From Caulobacterales bacterium (GTDB taxonomy: Bacteria; Pseudomonadota; Alphaproteobacteria; Caulobacterales; Caulobacteraceae), in NCBI GenBank assembly GCA_947474395.1, contig CANJID010000007.1:1-64000 (forward strand): a stretch of 64,000 nucleotides of DNA, in the 5' to 3' direction. The first letter of the stretch is position 1. Each line of letters opens with the position of its first letter. Positions 37,465-46,480 of the stretch are shown here, in pieces. Both the position numbers and the translations under genes were made by a program. The notes beneath the pieces are model-generated. The model was not told the DNA's origin. It saw only the letters and a program-made list of their open reading frames with translations, and did not search any database.

Positions 37465-38294
37465 ACCTTTCCGACCTGCCGTCCCTGCGCGAGAGCCTGA
37501 CCGCGCAAGGCCTTCTGGCCAATAAGGGTTTCGGCCAGCACTTCCTCCTGGACCTGAACATCACCCGCAAGATCGCCCGCCTCGCCGGGCCGCTCGAGGA
37601 TGTCGCGGTAATCGAGGTGGGGCCCGGCCCCGGCGGCCTGACCCGCGCCCTGCTGGAGACCGGCGCGGCCCATGTGATCGCCGTGGAGAAGGACCGCCGC
37701 TTCGTCCCCCTGCTCGCAGAGCTGGGCGAGGCTGCGGAAGGCCGCCTGACCGTGATCGAGGGCGACGCCCTGGCCGTGGACGAGGCCGCCCTCTTGGCCG
37801 CCCATGCGCCGGGCCGCCCGGTACGGATCGTCGCCAACCTGCCCTACAACGTCGCCACGCCGCTCCTGATCAAGTGGCTGACGGGCCAGACCGCCATCGC
37901 CTCCATGACCCTGATGTTCCAGAAGGAGGTGGGGATCCGCATCGCCGCCCGCCCCGGCGACGACGCCTACGGGCGCCTGGCCGTCATAACCCAGGCGGTG
38001 GCCGACGCCTCCATCATCATGACCCTGCCCGGCCGCGCCTTCACCCCCCCGCCCAAGGTGGAGTCCGCCGTGGTGCAGATCGTCCCGCGAGCGAACCGCC
38101 CCGCCCCTGCCCTGCTGGCTGCCCTGGAGCGCGTCACCGGGGCCGCCTTCGGCCAGCGCCGCAAGATGCTGCGCTCCAGCCTCAAGACCCTGGGCGGCGA
38201 GGCCCTGTGCCTTTCCGTCGGCCTCGACCCCAGCGCCCGGGCCGAGGTGATCCCGGTGGAAGGGTTCTTAGCGCTTGCCGAGGCGGTGCTGTGA
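37461..38294 (+). CDS. rsmA: 16S rRNA (adenine1518/1519-N6) dimethyltransferase
   Basis: A 277-residue KsgA/RsmA enzyme dimethylating two adenosines near the 3' end of 16S rRNA. The start has NKGFGQHFLLDLNITRKIA, motif I is VIEVGPGPGGLTRALLETG near residue 52, and the catalytic NLPYNVATPLL lies near 123. The ATG overlaps the pdxA stop (ATGA). pdxA-ksgA coupling is usual in proteobacteria. Confidence 0.96.
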   Translation: MNLSDLPSLRESLTAQGLLANKGFGQHFLLDLNITRKIARLAGPLEDVAVIEVGPGPGGLTRALLETGAAHVIAVEKDRRFVPLLAELGEAAEGRLTVIEGDALAVDEAALLAAHAPGRPVRIVANLPYNVATPLLIKWLTGQTAIASMTLMFQKEVGIRIAARPGDDAYGRLAVITQAVADASIIMTLPGRAFTPPPKVESAVVQIVPRANRPAPALLAALERVTGAAFGQRRKMLRSSLKTLGGEALCLSVGLDPSARAEVIPVEGFLALAEAVL

Positions 38295-38686
38295 CTGCCC
38301 CCGAGGACGCCATCCGCGCCCGGCGCAAGCTGACCAACAAGCTGATCGCCGCCCACGACGCCGCCCGCCTGCGGCCCTTCCTCGACCCGAAGATCAACCT
38401 GATCAGCGGCGACGGCGCCCTGATCGTCGGACTGGAGCCGGTGCTCGCCGCCTATGCCGCCAGCTTCCGCGAGCCGGGCTTCGTCAGCTTCGTGCGCACC
38501 ACCGAGACGGTGATCCTGGACCTGGCCGGCGATCGCGCCGCCGAGACCGGCCGCTGGCTCGGGACCTGGAAGCCGCCCGCCACCCACACGCACCTGTCGG
38601 GGACCTACATGGCCGCCTGGCGCAAGGTGGTCGGCCAGTGGGTGATCGAGTCCGAGCTCTATATGACCCTGGGCGAGGGGAGCTGA
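38291..38686 (+). CDS. NTF2-like (DUF4440-type) protein
   Basis: A 131-residue protein starting with a GTG that overlaps the rsmA stop (GTGA). It shows the cone-like fold pattern of small NTF2/SnoaL domains: a helical start (NKLIAAHDAARLRPFLDP), GDGALIVGLEPVLAAYAASF and beta strands SGTYMAAWRKVVGQWVIESEL. The catalytic role, if any, is unknown. It is the last gene of the outer-membrane operon and ends in a strong hairpin. Confidence 0.7.
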   Translation: MTAPEDAIRARRKLTNKLIAAHDAARLRPFLDPKINLISGDGALIVGLEPVLAAYAASFREPGFVSFVRTTETVILDLAGDRAAETGRWLGTWKPPATHTHLSGTYMAAWRKVVGQWVIESELYMTLGEGS

Positions 38687-38697
38687 CCGCTCCCCTC
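38675..38697. terminator. Hairpin between convergent operon ends
   Basis: GAGGGGAGC and GCTCCCCTC form a perfect 9-bp stem with a 5-base loop, overlapping the stop codon of the NTF2-like gene and 14 bases before the autotransporter stop. No T-run follows, so it is a weak intrinsic terminator at most, but it sits where one is needed for both strands. Confidence 0.45.
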
Positions 38698-38710
38698 TCG
38701 AGGGCCCCGC

Positions 38711-41245
38711 TCAGAACGCCTTCGAGAGGCCGATGGTGACCTGACCGGCGGCCCTGGCGCCGGTGTCGCGGGCCTGCACCGCCGCCCGCCAGCCGAAGCC
38801 GCCCCATTCGCCTTCCAGGGCGAACTGGCCGCTGACGAAGTTCTTGTCTCCGCCGATCAGCCGGATGGTCTGGGCCGAGCCCGCGACCGAGGCGAGGCTG
38901 ACCAGGGCGTTCTTGTCCCCGCTTTCCTTCGCCGCGGTGTAGGCGATCCGGAGCGAGGGCCGAACGTGCCCGGCGTCGCCGAACGTCGCCTCGAAGCCGA
39001 TCGAGGCCTCGGTGCGCTTCAGCTTGCTATCGGGGATCTGTCCGTTGCCGAGCGCGGCTCCGTGCTCGGTGTAGGCGTCCAGGCCAACGTCGTTGTACAG
39101 GACCTCGACGAAGGGACCGAAGCGGGTGGGACCGAACTTCATGGCGTAGCCGGCTTCGCCGTCGACGGACAGGACCGAGCCGTCCGCGTCGCCCCGCGCG
39201 ATCAGGCCGTAAGCGGAGGGCCGGCGCACGCGCAGGTCCAGGCTGGAGTAGCCCACGGACCCCTGGACATAGAGGCCCGAGGCGCCGAACCAGCCGCCGT
39301 AGCCGCTCGCGCCGAAACTGCGGCCGTTCATCCGGAACAGGGAGTTCTTGTCGCCCTCATAGAAGTTGCTCGCGAAGGACACGCCGTAGCGGACCGCGCT
39401 GGTCCCGCCTTCGACGCCCGCCGCCAGTCCGCCGCCTTCCACCGAGCCCATGTTCGGCAGGGACGAGGCCTGGTTGTAGGAACCCTGGGCCCAGGCGCGC
39501 ATACCCGAGATGTCGGCCCCGGCGAAGCGGGCCCGGCGGGCCGTCGCCAGGTTCTGCAGGCTCGTCGTGACCGGAGCAGAGCCCATCTGGGCGCCCACGA
39601 CCCGCGCGCCCGAGATGGCGTAGGGCGCGGCCTCCTTCAGGAAGGCCAGGGCGCGCGGGTCGATGTAGGTCGGCAGGGTCAGGCGGTAGACCAGGATGAC
39701 GTTGTCGTTGTCCCCCGTTCCGGCCGTGGCGCTGCTGAGGGCGGCGTTGGCGTCGATCACCCCAGCCGCGTCGATGTCGTGCGAGACGAAATCGTTGTCG
39801 TTGCCGATCAGCAGGAAGAAGTCCTGCGGATGGTCTTCCTCCAGCACCGGGACAAGGCCCATGGCCTCCCACTTCTCCGACAGGGTGTACTGGGTCGAGG
39901 GGGCGGTCAGGGTGTTTATCCCGAACTTCCCGAGCTGGGCGGCGTTGAGCATGTTCACCAGCTCGACCTGCTGGACCGGGGTGATCGTCGGGGTCAGGGC
40001 GCCCGAGCCGTTGCCCACCGCCGTGGTGGAGATCGGCGTCGGGCTGGTCCCGGTCGAGAAGGCCGTGCCGGCGATGTTGGTCGCCCCGGCGGTGTCCACC
40101 AGCAGGACGCTCTTGAAGGCGATGGCGTTGGCGTTGCCGTTGGTGCCGCGCCCGTTGCCGTCCCGCGACAGCACCAGGAACTGGGTGTTGTTCAGGGCCA
40201 GGACCTCCGACTGGGCGGCGGTGGCGCTGGCCGCGCCCGTCCCCGTGAGGCTGTTGTTATAGACCGGCAGCTGCAGCACATATTCGGAGATCGGCGCGGT
40301 CGGGGTCTTGTTGGTCGAGATGTCGTAGACCAGGACGCGGGTGTTGTTACGGCGGACCGCCACGTTGGTGGGGTTGTCCTGCAAAGTCGCGCTCTGCAGC
40401 ACGGCGAACAGGCGCGTGCCGTCCGGAGAAACCGAGACCCCTTCCATGCCCTGGTTGGAGCGGCGTCCCGTCGAGCCCGCGACCAGGGGCGAGTCATTGG
40501 CGCCGTTGAAATTGATCGCCCCGTTCACGCGCGGCAGCAGGTCGGGGTTGGCCTGGATGGCGCCGATCTGCCTGCCCGTCTTGTCGAAGTAGTAGATCGC
40601 CGCGCCATACTCGTCGCCGACGTAGAAACTGCCGTCGCCCAGGAAACTGACCGCCTCGGCGTCGATGGCGATCTTGCCCGCGCCGGCGTCGCCCGCAGGC
40701 GGGGTCGGATAGGAGATGCCGTCCCGCACGATCACGCCGGTCTGCGGATCGCGGCCGGTGAAGAGCGCGCCGGTGGCGTCGCGGAGCAGGAACCCGCCGG
40801 ACTGGGTCAGCTTGGCCTGCTGGGTCGAGGCGGCGACAGCGCTGGAGCCCGTGTAGGGGTTCAGGGCGAAGGTGAACTGGTTCAGGCGGGCGGCGAAGTT
40901 GGTGGTGGTGAAGCCGCCGATGTTGTTCGGGCCACGATCCGGCAGAGTGAAGATCGTGCCCGTGTAGGAGCCGTCGGCCAGGCGCCGCCAGCTGCTGAGG
41001 TCCATGGCCATGCCCGAGAAGGAGCCCAGGGTCTCGCCGTTGAAGTCGTGCAGGTCAGCCGCCAGCCTCGCCGTGCCGACGAGCCCCTGGTTGACGAAGG
41101 TCGTACCGTTCAGGGTCACCGAGGTGGAGCCGGGGACGGCGATGTAGTTGGGGGCGTTGTAGGCGATGGAGTCGGCCGCGGCGGCGCCAGCGGCGAAGAG
41201 CGCCAGGCCGGCTGCGGCCGTGGCGAGAAGGTGGTGGCGCGACAT
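38711..41245 (-). CDS. Autotransporter with phytase-like (esterase-like) passenger
   Basis: An 844-residue protein. The signal peptide is about residues 1-23. The passenger (about 30-540) matches the esterase-like activity of phytase family: GSFSGMAMDLSSWRR, FTLPDRGPNNIGGF, DAEAVSFLGDGSFYVGDEYG, NQGMEGVSVSPDGTRLFAV. From about residue 580 to the end there is an autotransporter beta-barrel (AWAQGSYNQASSLPN, final strand AAGQVTIGLSKAF with terminal Phe). SD GGGGGA precedes the ATG. A surface-exposed or released phosphate-ester hydrolase is the likely product. Confidence 0.85.
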   Translation of the reverse strand: MSRHHLLATAAAGLALFAAGAAAADSIAYNAPNYIAVPGSTSVTLNGTTFVNQGLVGTARLAADLHDFNGETLGSFSGMAMDLSSWRRLADGSYTGTIFTLPDRGPNNIGGFTTTNFAARLNQFTFALNPYTGSSAVAASTQQAKLTQSGGFLLRDATGALFTGRDPQTGVIVRDGISYPTPPAGDAGAGKIAIDAEAVSFLGDGSFYVGDEYGAAIYYFDKTGRQIGAIQANPDLLPRVNGAINFNGANDSPLVAGSTGRRSNQGMEGVSVSPDGTRLFAVLQSATLQDNPTNVAVRRNNTRVLVYDISTNKTPTAPISEYVLQLPVYNNSLTGTGAASATAAQSEVLALNNTQFLVLSRDGNGRGTNGNANAIAFKSVLLVDTAGATNIAGTAFSTGTSPTPISTTAVGNGSGALTPTITPVQQVELVNMLNAAQLGKFGINTLTAPSTQYTLSEKWEAMGLVPVLEEDHPQDFFLLIGNDNDFVSHDIDAAGVIDANAALSSATAGTGDNDNVILVYRLTLPTYIDPRALAFLKEAAPYAISGARVVGAQMGSAPVTTSLQNLATARRARFAGADISGMRAWAQGSYNQASSLPNMGSVEGGGLAAGVEGGTSAVRYGVSFASNFYEGDKNSLFRMNGRSFGASGYGGWFGASGLYVQGSVGYSSLDLRVRRPSAYGLIARGDADGSVLSVDGEAGYAMKFGPTRFGPFVEVLYNDVGLDAYTEHGAALGNGQIPDSKLKRTEASIGFEATFGDAGHVRPSLRIAYTAAKESGDKNALVSLASVAGSAQTIRLIGGDKNFVSGQFALEGEWGGFGWRAAVQARDTGARAAGQVTIGLSKAF

Positions 41246-41332
41246 GGATATCCCCCGTTCGGTACTGAACAAGGGGCCGTAGCCGCCGCATGTGACGGCT
41301 AAGCTAGGGATTGGCGACAGTTTTGTGGGGGC

Positions 41333-41974
41333 CTAGATCGGCTCGTCCAGCAGCCGCTGAACCACCTCGTTCAGCCAGGGATTGCGCAGGCGCCGGTCCC
41401 GTTCGGCGCGGTAGATGTAGGTCAGCTCGGCATAGACCCGCTCGAAGTCGTCGTTGACCAGCACGTAGTCGTACTCGTTCCAGCGGGCGATCTCGGCCTT
41501 GGCGCGAGCGAGGCGCCGCTCGATCACCTCCGCCGAATCCTGGGCGCGGGCGAACAGGCGCTTGCGCAGCTCGGCCATGGAGGGCGGCAGGACATAGACC
41601 CGCAGCACGTCCTCGGCGCCGGCCGCCCAGATCTGGCGGGCGCCCTGCCAGTCGATGTCGAACAGGATGTCGCGTCCGGCCTCCAGCGCGGCCATGACCG
41701 GAGCGCGAGGGGTGCCGTAGCGGTTGTCGTGCACCTCGGCCCATTCGAGGAAGGCGTCCTCGGCGATCTTGGCGTCGAATTCGGCCCGGTCGATGAAATG
41801 GTAGTCGCGCCCGTCCACCTCGCCGGGGCGCGGCGGCCGGGTGGTGCAGGAGACCGAGAGGTCGATCCCCTGGTGGTCCTCCAACAGGCGCCGTCCCAGG
41901 GAGCTCTTGCCGGCCCCCGAGGGGCTGGAGATCACCAGCATCAGGCCGCGGCGGTGCTCGCGCTCATTCGACAT
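41333..41974 (-). CDS. gmk: Guanylate kinase
   Basis: A 213-residue enzyme making GDP from GMP. P-loop SSPSGAGKSSLGRR near residue 16; GMP-binding segment VSCTTRPPRPGEVDGRDYHF near 39 and DIDWQGARQI near 100. The ATG overlaps the yicC stop by 11 bases. Last gene of the fabD...gmk block; the autotransporter follows on the same strand after 87 bases with its own signals. Confidence 0.96.
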   Translation of the reverse strand: MSNEREHRRGLMLVISSPSGAGKSSLGRRLLEDHQGIDLSVSCTTRPPRPGEVDGRDYHFIDRAEFDAKIAEDAFLEWAEVHDNRYGTPRAPVMAALEAGRDILFDIDWQGARQIWAAGAEDVLRVYVLPPSMAELRKRLFARAQDSAEVIERRLARAKAEIARWNEYDYVLVNDDFERVYAELTYIYRAERDRRLRNPWLNEVVQRLLDEPI

Positions 41975-42848
41975 TCTGCACCTGCTCGCGGAACTGCTCG
42001 ATCACCGCCTTCAGCTCCAGCCCCGTGGTGGTCAGGTCCGCCGCCGCCGACTTGGAGCACAGGGTGTTGGCCTCCCGCATGAACTCCTGGGACAGGAAGT
42101 CGAGGCGGCGGCCCGCGGCGCCCTCCCCCGTCGCCAGGGTGCGGGCCGAGGCCACGTGGGCGGTCAGGCGGTCCAGCTCCTCGCGCACGTCCGCCTTGCC
42201 GGCCAGCATGGCGGCCTCCTGCACGATCCGCTCCTCCATGCCCGCGGTCTCGCCCATCAGCTCGGCCATCCGCTTGGAGAAGCGCTCCTTCAGGGCCGGG
42301 CCCTGAGCCGTGGCCTGGGTTTCGGCGGTGGCCACCAGGGTCTCTATCCGGTCCACCTGGCCCATCAGGACGGGGGCGAGGGCCGTACCCTCCTCCCCTC
42401 GCGCCAGCTTCAGCGCGTCAAGCGCCGCCAGGATGGAGGCGCTCATGGCGGCTTCGAGGGCGGCGCGGGCCTCCGGGTCGGCCGCGTCGTCGGCGACCTC
42501 CATCACGCCGCGCAGGGCCAGGAGGCCGTCGAAGCTGGGCTTGGCCGCGTCGCCCGCGGCCACATAAGGGCGCGAGGCGGCGATCAGCCGTTCAAGCTGG
42601 TCGGTGTTGAGGCGGACAGCGGCGCCGCTCTCGGCCTGGCGGGCGGACAGGCCCACATTGATCTGGCCCCGCTGAAAGCGCGCCTGGGCCCCCTCGCGCA
42701 CCACCCTGTCCAGGGCTTCGAACCCCGGCGGGCCGCGGAAGCGGGCCTCCAGGTTGCGGCCGTTGACCGATCGGGCCTCCACGGCCCAGGTCCACAGTCC
42801 CAGCGCGCCTTCGCGGCGCGCAAATCCGGTCATTCCCGAAAGTGCCAT
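41964..42848 (-). CDS. yicC: YicC-family endoribonuclease
   Basis: A 294-residue YicC/YloC protein: LSGMTGFARREG at the start, VEARSVNGRNLEARFR near residue 20 and the C-terminal REANTLCSKSAAADLTTTGLELK motif. Members have RNase activity on small RNAs. The longer upstream reading frame is the mltG coding region in another frame and was excluded. It follows mltG by 10 bases and overlaps gmk, the common yicC-gmk arrangement. Confidence 0.93.
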   Translation of the reverse strand: MALSGMTGFARREGALGLWTWAVEARSVNGRNLEARFRGPPGFEALDRVVREGAQARFQRGQINVGLSARQAESGAAVRLNTDQLERLIAASRPYVAAGDAAKPSFDGLLALRGVMEVADDAADPEARAALEAAMSASILAALDALKLARGEEGTALAPVLMGQVDRIETLVATAETQATAQGPALKERFSKRMAELMGETAGMEERIVQEAAMLAGKADVREELDRLTAHVASARTLATGEGAAGRRLDFLSQEFMREANTLCSKSAAADLTTTGLELKAVIEQFREQVQNVE

Positions 42849-42858
42849 GACTTGGCTT

Positions 42859-43893
42859 CTAGCGGGCGGGAGCGCTTGGGGGAACCGCCGGCTTCGCGGC
42901 CTTCCGCTCACGCTCGACCTGGCGCCAGTGCGCGACGTTGGTCTCGTGCTCCTCGTAGGTCTCGGCGAAGACGTGGCCGCCCGAGCCATCGGCGACGAAG
43001 TAGAGGTCCCGCGTGGAGGGCGGGTCAAGCACGGCGGCCAGCGACGCCCTGCCCGGATTGCCGATCGGCGTCGGGGGTAGGCCGGGGTTCAGATAGGTGT
43101 TGTAGGGCCCGTCCGCGCTCAGCTCGGACTGCAGCAGGCCCCGGCCGAGGGGCTCGCCGCCGCTGACGCCGTAGACGATGGTCGGGTCGGCCTGCAGGGG
43201 CATGCCCCGGCGCAGGCGGTTGATGTAGACCGCGGCCACCTTGGGCCGCTCCGACGCCAGGGCCGTTTCCTTCTCGACGATGGAAGCGAGCGTCACCGCC
43301 TGGTCCGGGGTCTCGAACGGCAGGTCGGGCTTGCGCTTGGCCCAGAGCTGGGCGAGCAGGCGATCGCGGGCGCCGGTCATGCGCTCCAGCACCGCCCCCC
43401 GGTCGTCGCCGCGGGTCACCTCATAGGTCTCGGGCAGCAGGGCGCCCTCCGGCGGGGTGGGCGCCGAGCCGGTCAGGATATCGGACTTGGAGAGGATGTC
43501 GGCGGCCTGCTGCGAGGTCAGGCCCTCGGCGATGGTGATGTGGTGGTGGACGATGTCCCCGGACTTGATCTTGGCCACGATCCGCGACAGCGAGGCGCGG
43601 CTGGGGAAGGCGTATTCCCCCGCCTTCAACCCCCGCGCCGAGCCGGACAGCTGGGCCGCGGCGAGGAAGAAGGCCGAGGAGCGCACCACGCCCCCCCGCT
43701 CCAGCGCGCCGGCGATCTCGGAAAGCCCGGCGCCCTTCCTCAGGATGACGTTGGTTTCGGCGCCCTTGCGCGCCGCAGGACCCGGGGCGTTGTAGAGCCA
43801 GGCGCCCGCGAGAATGCCGACGAGGACGATGGCGAGGAGGGTGGTCAGCCCGCTTGCGAGCCCTGCCAGCCAGCGCCTCGGCCCCGCGAACAT
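42859..43893 (-). CDS. mltG: Endolytic murein transglycosylase MltG
   Basis: A 344-residue YceG-like protein with one N-terminal transmembrane helix (TTLLAIVLVGILAGAWLYN). The LysM-like part (VILRKGAGLSEIAGALERGG) is followed by the catalytic domain: ITIAEGLTSQQAADIL, LLPETYEV with Glu, ASIVEKET with the catalytic Glu, YNTYLNPGLPPTPIGNPG. It cuts nascent glycan strands and sets their length. It lies 8 bases after fabF. Confidence 0.95.
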   Translation of the reverse strand: MFAGPRRWLAGLASGLTTLLAIVLVGILAGAWLYNAPGPAARKGAETNVILRKGAGLSEIAGALERGGVVRSSAFFLAAAQLSGSARGLKAGEYAFPSRASLSRIVAKIKSGDIVHHHITIAEGLTSQQAADILSKSDILTGSAPTPPEGALLPETYEVTRGDDRGAVLERMTGARDRLLAQLWAKRKPDLPFETPDQAVTLASIVEKETALASERPKVAAVYINRLRRGMPLQADPTIVYGVSGGEPLGRGLLQSELSADGPYNTYLNPGLPPTPIGNPGRASLAAVLDPPSTRDLYFVADGSGGHVFAETYEEHETNVAHWRQVERERKAAKPAVPPSAPAR

Positions 43894-43901
43894 CGCCGAC
43901 G

Positions 43902-45185
43902 TCACTCCGGCTTGACGAAGATCAGCGAGGCGTTGGTCCCGCCGAAGCCGAAGCTGTTGGAAAGCACCGCCTTGATCTCCATCGGCTTGGCCTTGTGCGG
44001 CACGAGGTCGAGGGGAGTCTCCACGGACGGATTGTCGAGATTGATGGTCGGCGGGGCGATCTGGTCGCGAAGCGCCAGGACGCAGAACACTGCCTCCACC
44101 GCGCCGGCCGCGCCCAGAAGGTGCCCGATGGCCGACTTGGTCGAGGACAGGGACTGCTTGCCGGCTGCCTTGCCCATGATCCGCTCCACCGAGCCCAGCT
44201 CCAGCTCGTCGCCCAGCGGCGTCGAGGTGCCGTGGGCGTTGATGTACTGGATGTCGGCCGGGTCCATCTTGGCGTCCCGGAAGGTCGCCTCCATCGCCCG
44301 ATAGCCGCCGTCCCCGTCCGGGCTTGGGGCGGTGATGTGGTAGGCGTCGCCGGACATGCCGTAGCCGACCACCTCGGCGTAGATCTTGGCGCCCCGCGTC
44401 TTGGCGTGCTCGTACTCCTCCAGCACCAGGACGCCCGCGCCCTCGCCCATGACGAAGCCGTCGCGGTCCTTGTCGTAGGGACGCGAAGCCATCTGTGGCC
44501 GGTCGTTGAAGTTGGTGGAGAGCGCCCGGCAGGCGACGAAGCCGGCGATGCCGATGGGGCCGACCGCCGCCTCGGTCCCCCCCGCCACCATCACGTCGGC
44601 GTCGCCGTACTTGATGATGCGCGCCGCGTCGCCGATGGCGTGGGTGCCGGTGGCGCAGGCCGTGACCACCGAGTGGTTCGGGCCCTTGAAGCCGTGGCGG
44701 ATCGAGATCTGGCCCGAGCACAGGTTGATCAGGGACGAGGGGATGAAGAAGGGGCTGATCCGCCGGGGACCCTTCTCCTGCAGCTCGAGCGAGGCGTAGT
44801 AGATGCCGTTCAGCCCGCCGATGCCCGAGCCCACGATCACGCCGGTGCGGCAGCGGTCGTCCTCGGTCTCTGGCGCCCAGCCGGAATCGCGGATCGCCTC
44901 CTCGGCGGCCGCCACCCCGAACAGGATGAAGTCCTCGACCCGGCGCTGGTCCTTCGGCGACATCACCGCGTTGGCGTCGAAGGCGTTCGGATAGTCCGGT
45001 CCGCCACCGCCGCGACCGTCGGTGCGCGGCACCTCGCAGGCCACCTGGCAGGCATATTCGGTGGGATCGAACGCGGAGATGCGACCCGCGCCGGACTGTC
45101 CGGCGAGGAGTCGCTTCCAGCTGGCTTCCGCCCCCCAGGCGAGGGGCGTGACCAATCCTATGCCGGTGATGACGACACGACGCAT
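43902..45185 (-). CDS. fabF: Beta-ketoacyl-ACP synthase II
   Basis: A 427-residue condensing enzyme elongating acyl-ACP. Catalytic Cys177 is in SVVTACATGTHAIG; the two His are in NAHGTSTPLGD (about 317) and KSAIGHLLGAAGAVE (about 352). The N terminus RRVVITGIGLVTPL matches the family, giving confidence in the start. It follows acpP by 93 bases, the standard arrangement. Confidence 0.97.
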   Translation of the reverse strand: MRRVVITGIGLVTPLAWGAEASWKRLLAGQSGAGRISAFDPTEYACQVACEVPRTDGRGGGGPDYPNAFDANAVMSPKDQRRVEDFILFGVAAAEEAIRDSGWAPETEDDRCRTGVIVGSGIGGLNGIYYASLELQEKGPRRISPFFIPSSLINLCSGQISIRHGFKGPNHSVVTACATGTHAIGDAARIIKYGDADVMVAGGTEAAVGPIGIAGFVACRALSTNFNDRPQMASRPYDKDRDGFVMGEGAGVLVLEEYEHAKTRGAKIYAEVVGYGMSGDAYHITAPSPDGDGGYRAMEATFRDAKMDPADIQYINAHGTSTPLGDELELGSVERIMGKAAGKQSLSSTKSAIGHLLGAAGAVEAVFCVLALRDQIAPPTINLDNPSVETPLDLVPHKAKPMEIKAVLSNSFGFGGTNASLIFVKPE

Positions 45186-45278
45186 GAGCGTCTTCCTACT
45201 CCTGATTCCGCGACCGGGAGGACGAGAATCCGCGTCCCGCCCGGGCCGCGTCCCGCCCCGGCGGCCAGGAACCGGAGA

Positions 45279-45518
45279 TCAGGAGCCCAGGCGTTCCGCG
45301 ATGAACTTCACAGCGTCGCCCACCGTCTGGATGTGCTCGGCGGCGTCGTCCGGAATCTCGATGTCGAATTCTTCTTCGAAAGCCATGACCAGTTCGACGT
45401 TGTCGAGGCTGTCGGCCCCGAGGTCGTCGATGAAGCTGGCCTTTTCGGTGACCTTCTCCGGATCGGCGTCGAGATGTTCGATCACGATCTTCCGGACGCG
45501 TTCGAGAATGTCGGACAT
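45279..45518 (-). CDS. acpP: Acyl carrier protein
   Basis: A 79-residue acidic carrier. Ser37 in [15 protein letters not shown] takes the 4'-phosphopantetheine arm. SD AGGGG precedes the ATG. Codon use fits a highly expressed gene. The 214 bases upstream (45519-45732), which separate it from fabG, are longer and less GC-rich than other gaps in this block and probably hold its own promoter; I see no further gene there. Confidence 0.97.
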   Translation of the reverse strand: MSDILERVRKIVIEHLDADPEKVTEKASFIDDLGADSLDNVELVMAFEEEFDIEIPDDAAEHIQTVGDAVKFIAERLGS

Positions 45519-45732
45519 ACGCAACCCCTTTGGTTTGGTTCGACTGCAGCGGCGGACCGGAAGCACGTTCCGTCGTCGCACCCTTATCAGCAAAGGCGCG
45601 CCGCGTTCACGGCGACGCCTATCACACTCCTTTTTAGGACACTAGAGGCGGCCTCGCCCCTAGCGGGCAAAGGGAAAACCAGTTCCCCGCCCCGTCCCGG
45701 CGCTCGCTTCGAGCGCGAATTTGCATCCGGCC

Positions 45733-46470
45733 TCAGACCATCGCCATACCGCCGTTCACGTGCAGGGTCTGGCCGGTGACGTAGGAAGCTTCCTCGCTGG
45801 CGAGATAAACGCAGGCCGCGGCGATCTCGGCGCCCTCGCCCAGGCGCGCGGCCGGGATACGGGTCAGGATGGCGGCCCGCTGCTGCTCGTTCAGCGCATC
45901 GGTCATGGGGCTGGCGATGAAGCCGGGCGCCACGCAATTGACCGTGATGCTGCGGCTGGCGACTTCCTGGGCCAGGGACTTGGAAAAGCCGATCATCCCG
46001 GCCTTGGAAGCCGCGTAGTTGGTCTGGCCCGGGTTGCCGGTGACGCCGACCACCGAGGTGATGCCGATGATCCGGCCCCAGCGGCGCTTCATCATCCCGC
46101 GCATGGCGGCGCGGGACAGGCGGAAGAAGGCTTCCAGATTGACCTGCTGAACCAGGGTCCAGTCCTCGTCCTTCATCCGCATCAGGAGGCCGTCCCGCGT
46201 CAGGCCGGCGTTGGAGACCAGGATGTCCACCGGACCGGCGGCCTCCTCGGCCTTGCCGACCAGGGCGTCCACCGAGGCGCCGTCGGAGAGGTCGGCCACA
46301 GCGATCGAGGTCCGCGTCCCAAGCTCGTCGGCGACCGCCTGCAGGGCGGCCTCGCGGGTGCCGGAGAGGACCACGTGGGCGCCCTGGGCGTGCAGGGCCC
46401 GGGCGACCGCGCCGCCGATGCCGCCGCTGGCGCCCGTGACCAGGGCCGTCTTGCCGGAAAGATCGAACAT
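45733..46470 (-). CDS. fabG: 3-oxoacyl-ACP reductase
   Basis: A 245-residue short-chain dehydrogenase reducing 3-ketoacyl-ACP with NADPH. Cofactor motif LVTGASGGIGGAVARAL near residue 10, NAGLTRDGLLMRMKDEDW near 87 and the active YAASKAGMIGFSKSLA near 150. It starts 10 bases after fabD. The context within the fab cluster supports FabG rather than a generic SDR. Confidence 0.96.
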   Translation of the reverse strand: MFDLSGKTALVTGASGGIGGAVARALHAQGAHVVLSGTREAALQAVADELGTRTSIAVADLSDGASVDALVGKAEEAAGPVDILVSNAGLTRDGLLMRMKDEDWTLVQQVNLEAFFRLSRAAMRGMMKRRWGRIIGITSVVGVTGNPGQTNYAASKAGMIGFSKSLAQEVASRSITVNCVAPGFIASPMTDALNEQQRAAILTRIPAARLGEGAEIAAACVYLASEEASYVTGQTLHVNGGMAMV

Positions 46471-46480
46471 GGCAGTTCCC

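Noticed and set aside
38966-41302. Long plus-strand frame opposite the autotransporter
   Set aside because: Shadow of the beta-barrel and passenger coding region; no start signal.
41246-41332. TAGCCG...CGGCTA hairpin between gmk and the autotransporter start
   Set aside because: Stem of only 6 bp with a 10-base loop and no T-run; too weak to call a terminator.
45519-45732. Possible extra gene in the gap between acpP and fabG
   Set aside because: Only short frames without start signals; best explained as the acpP promoter region.
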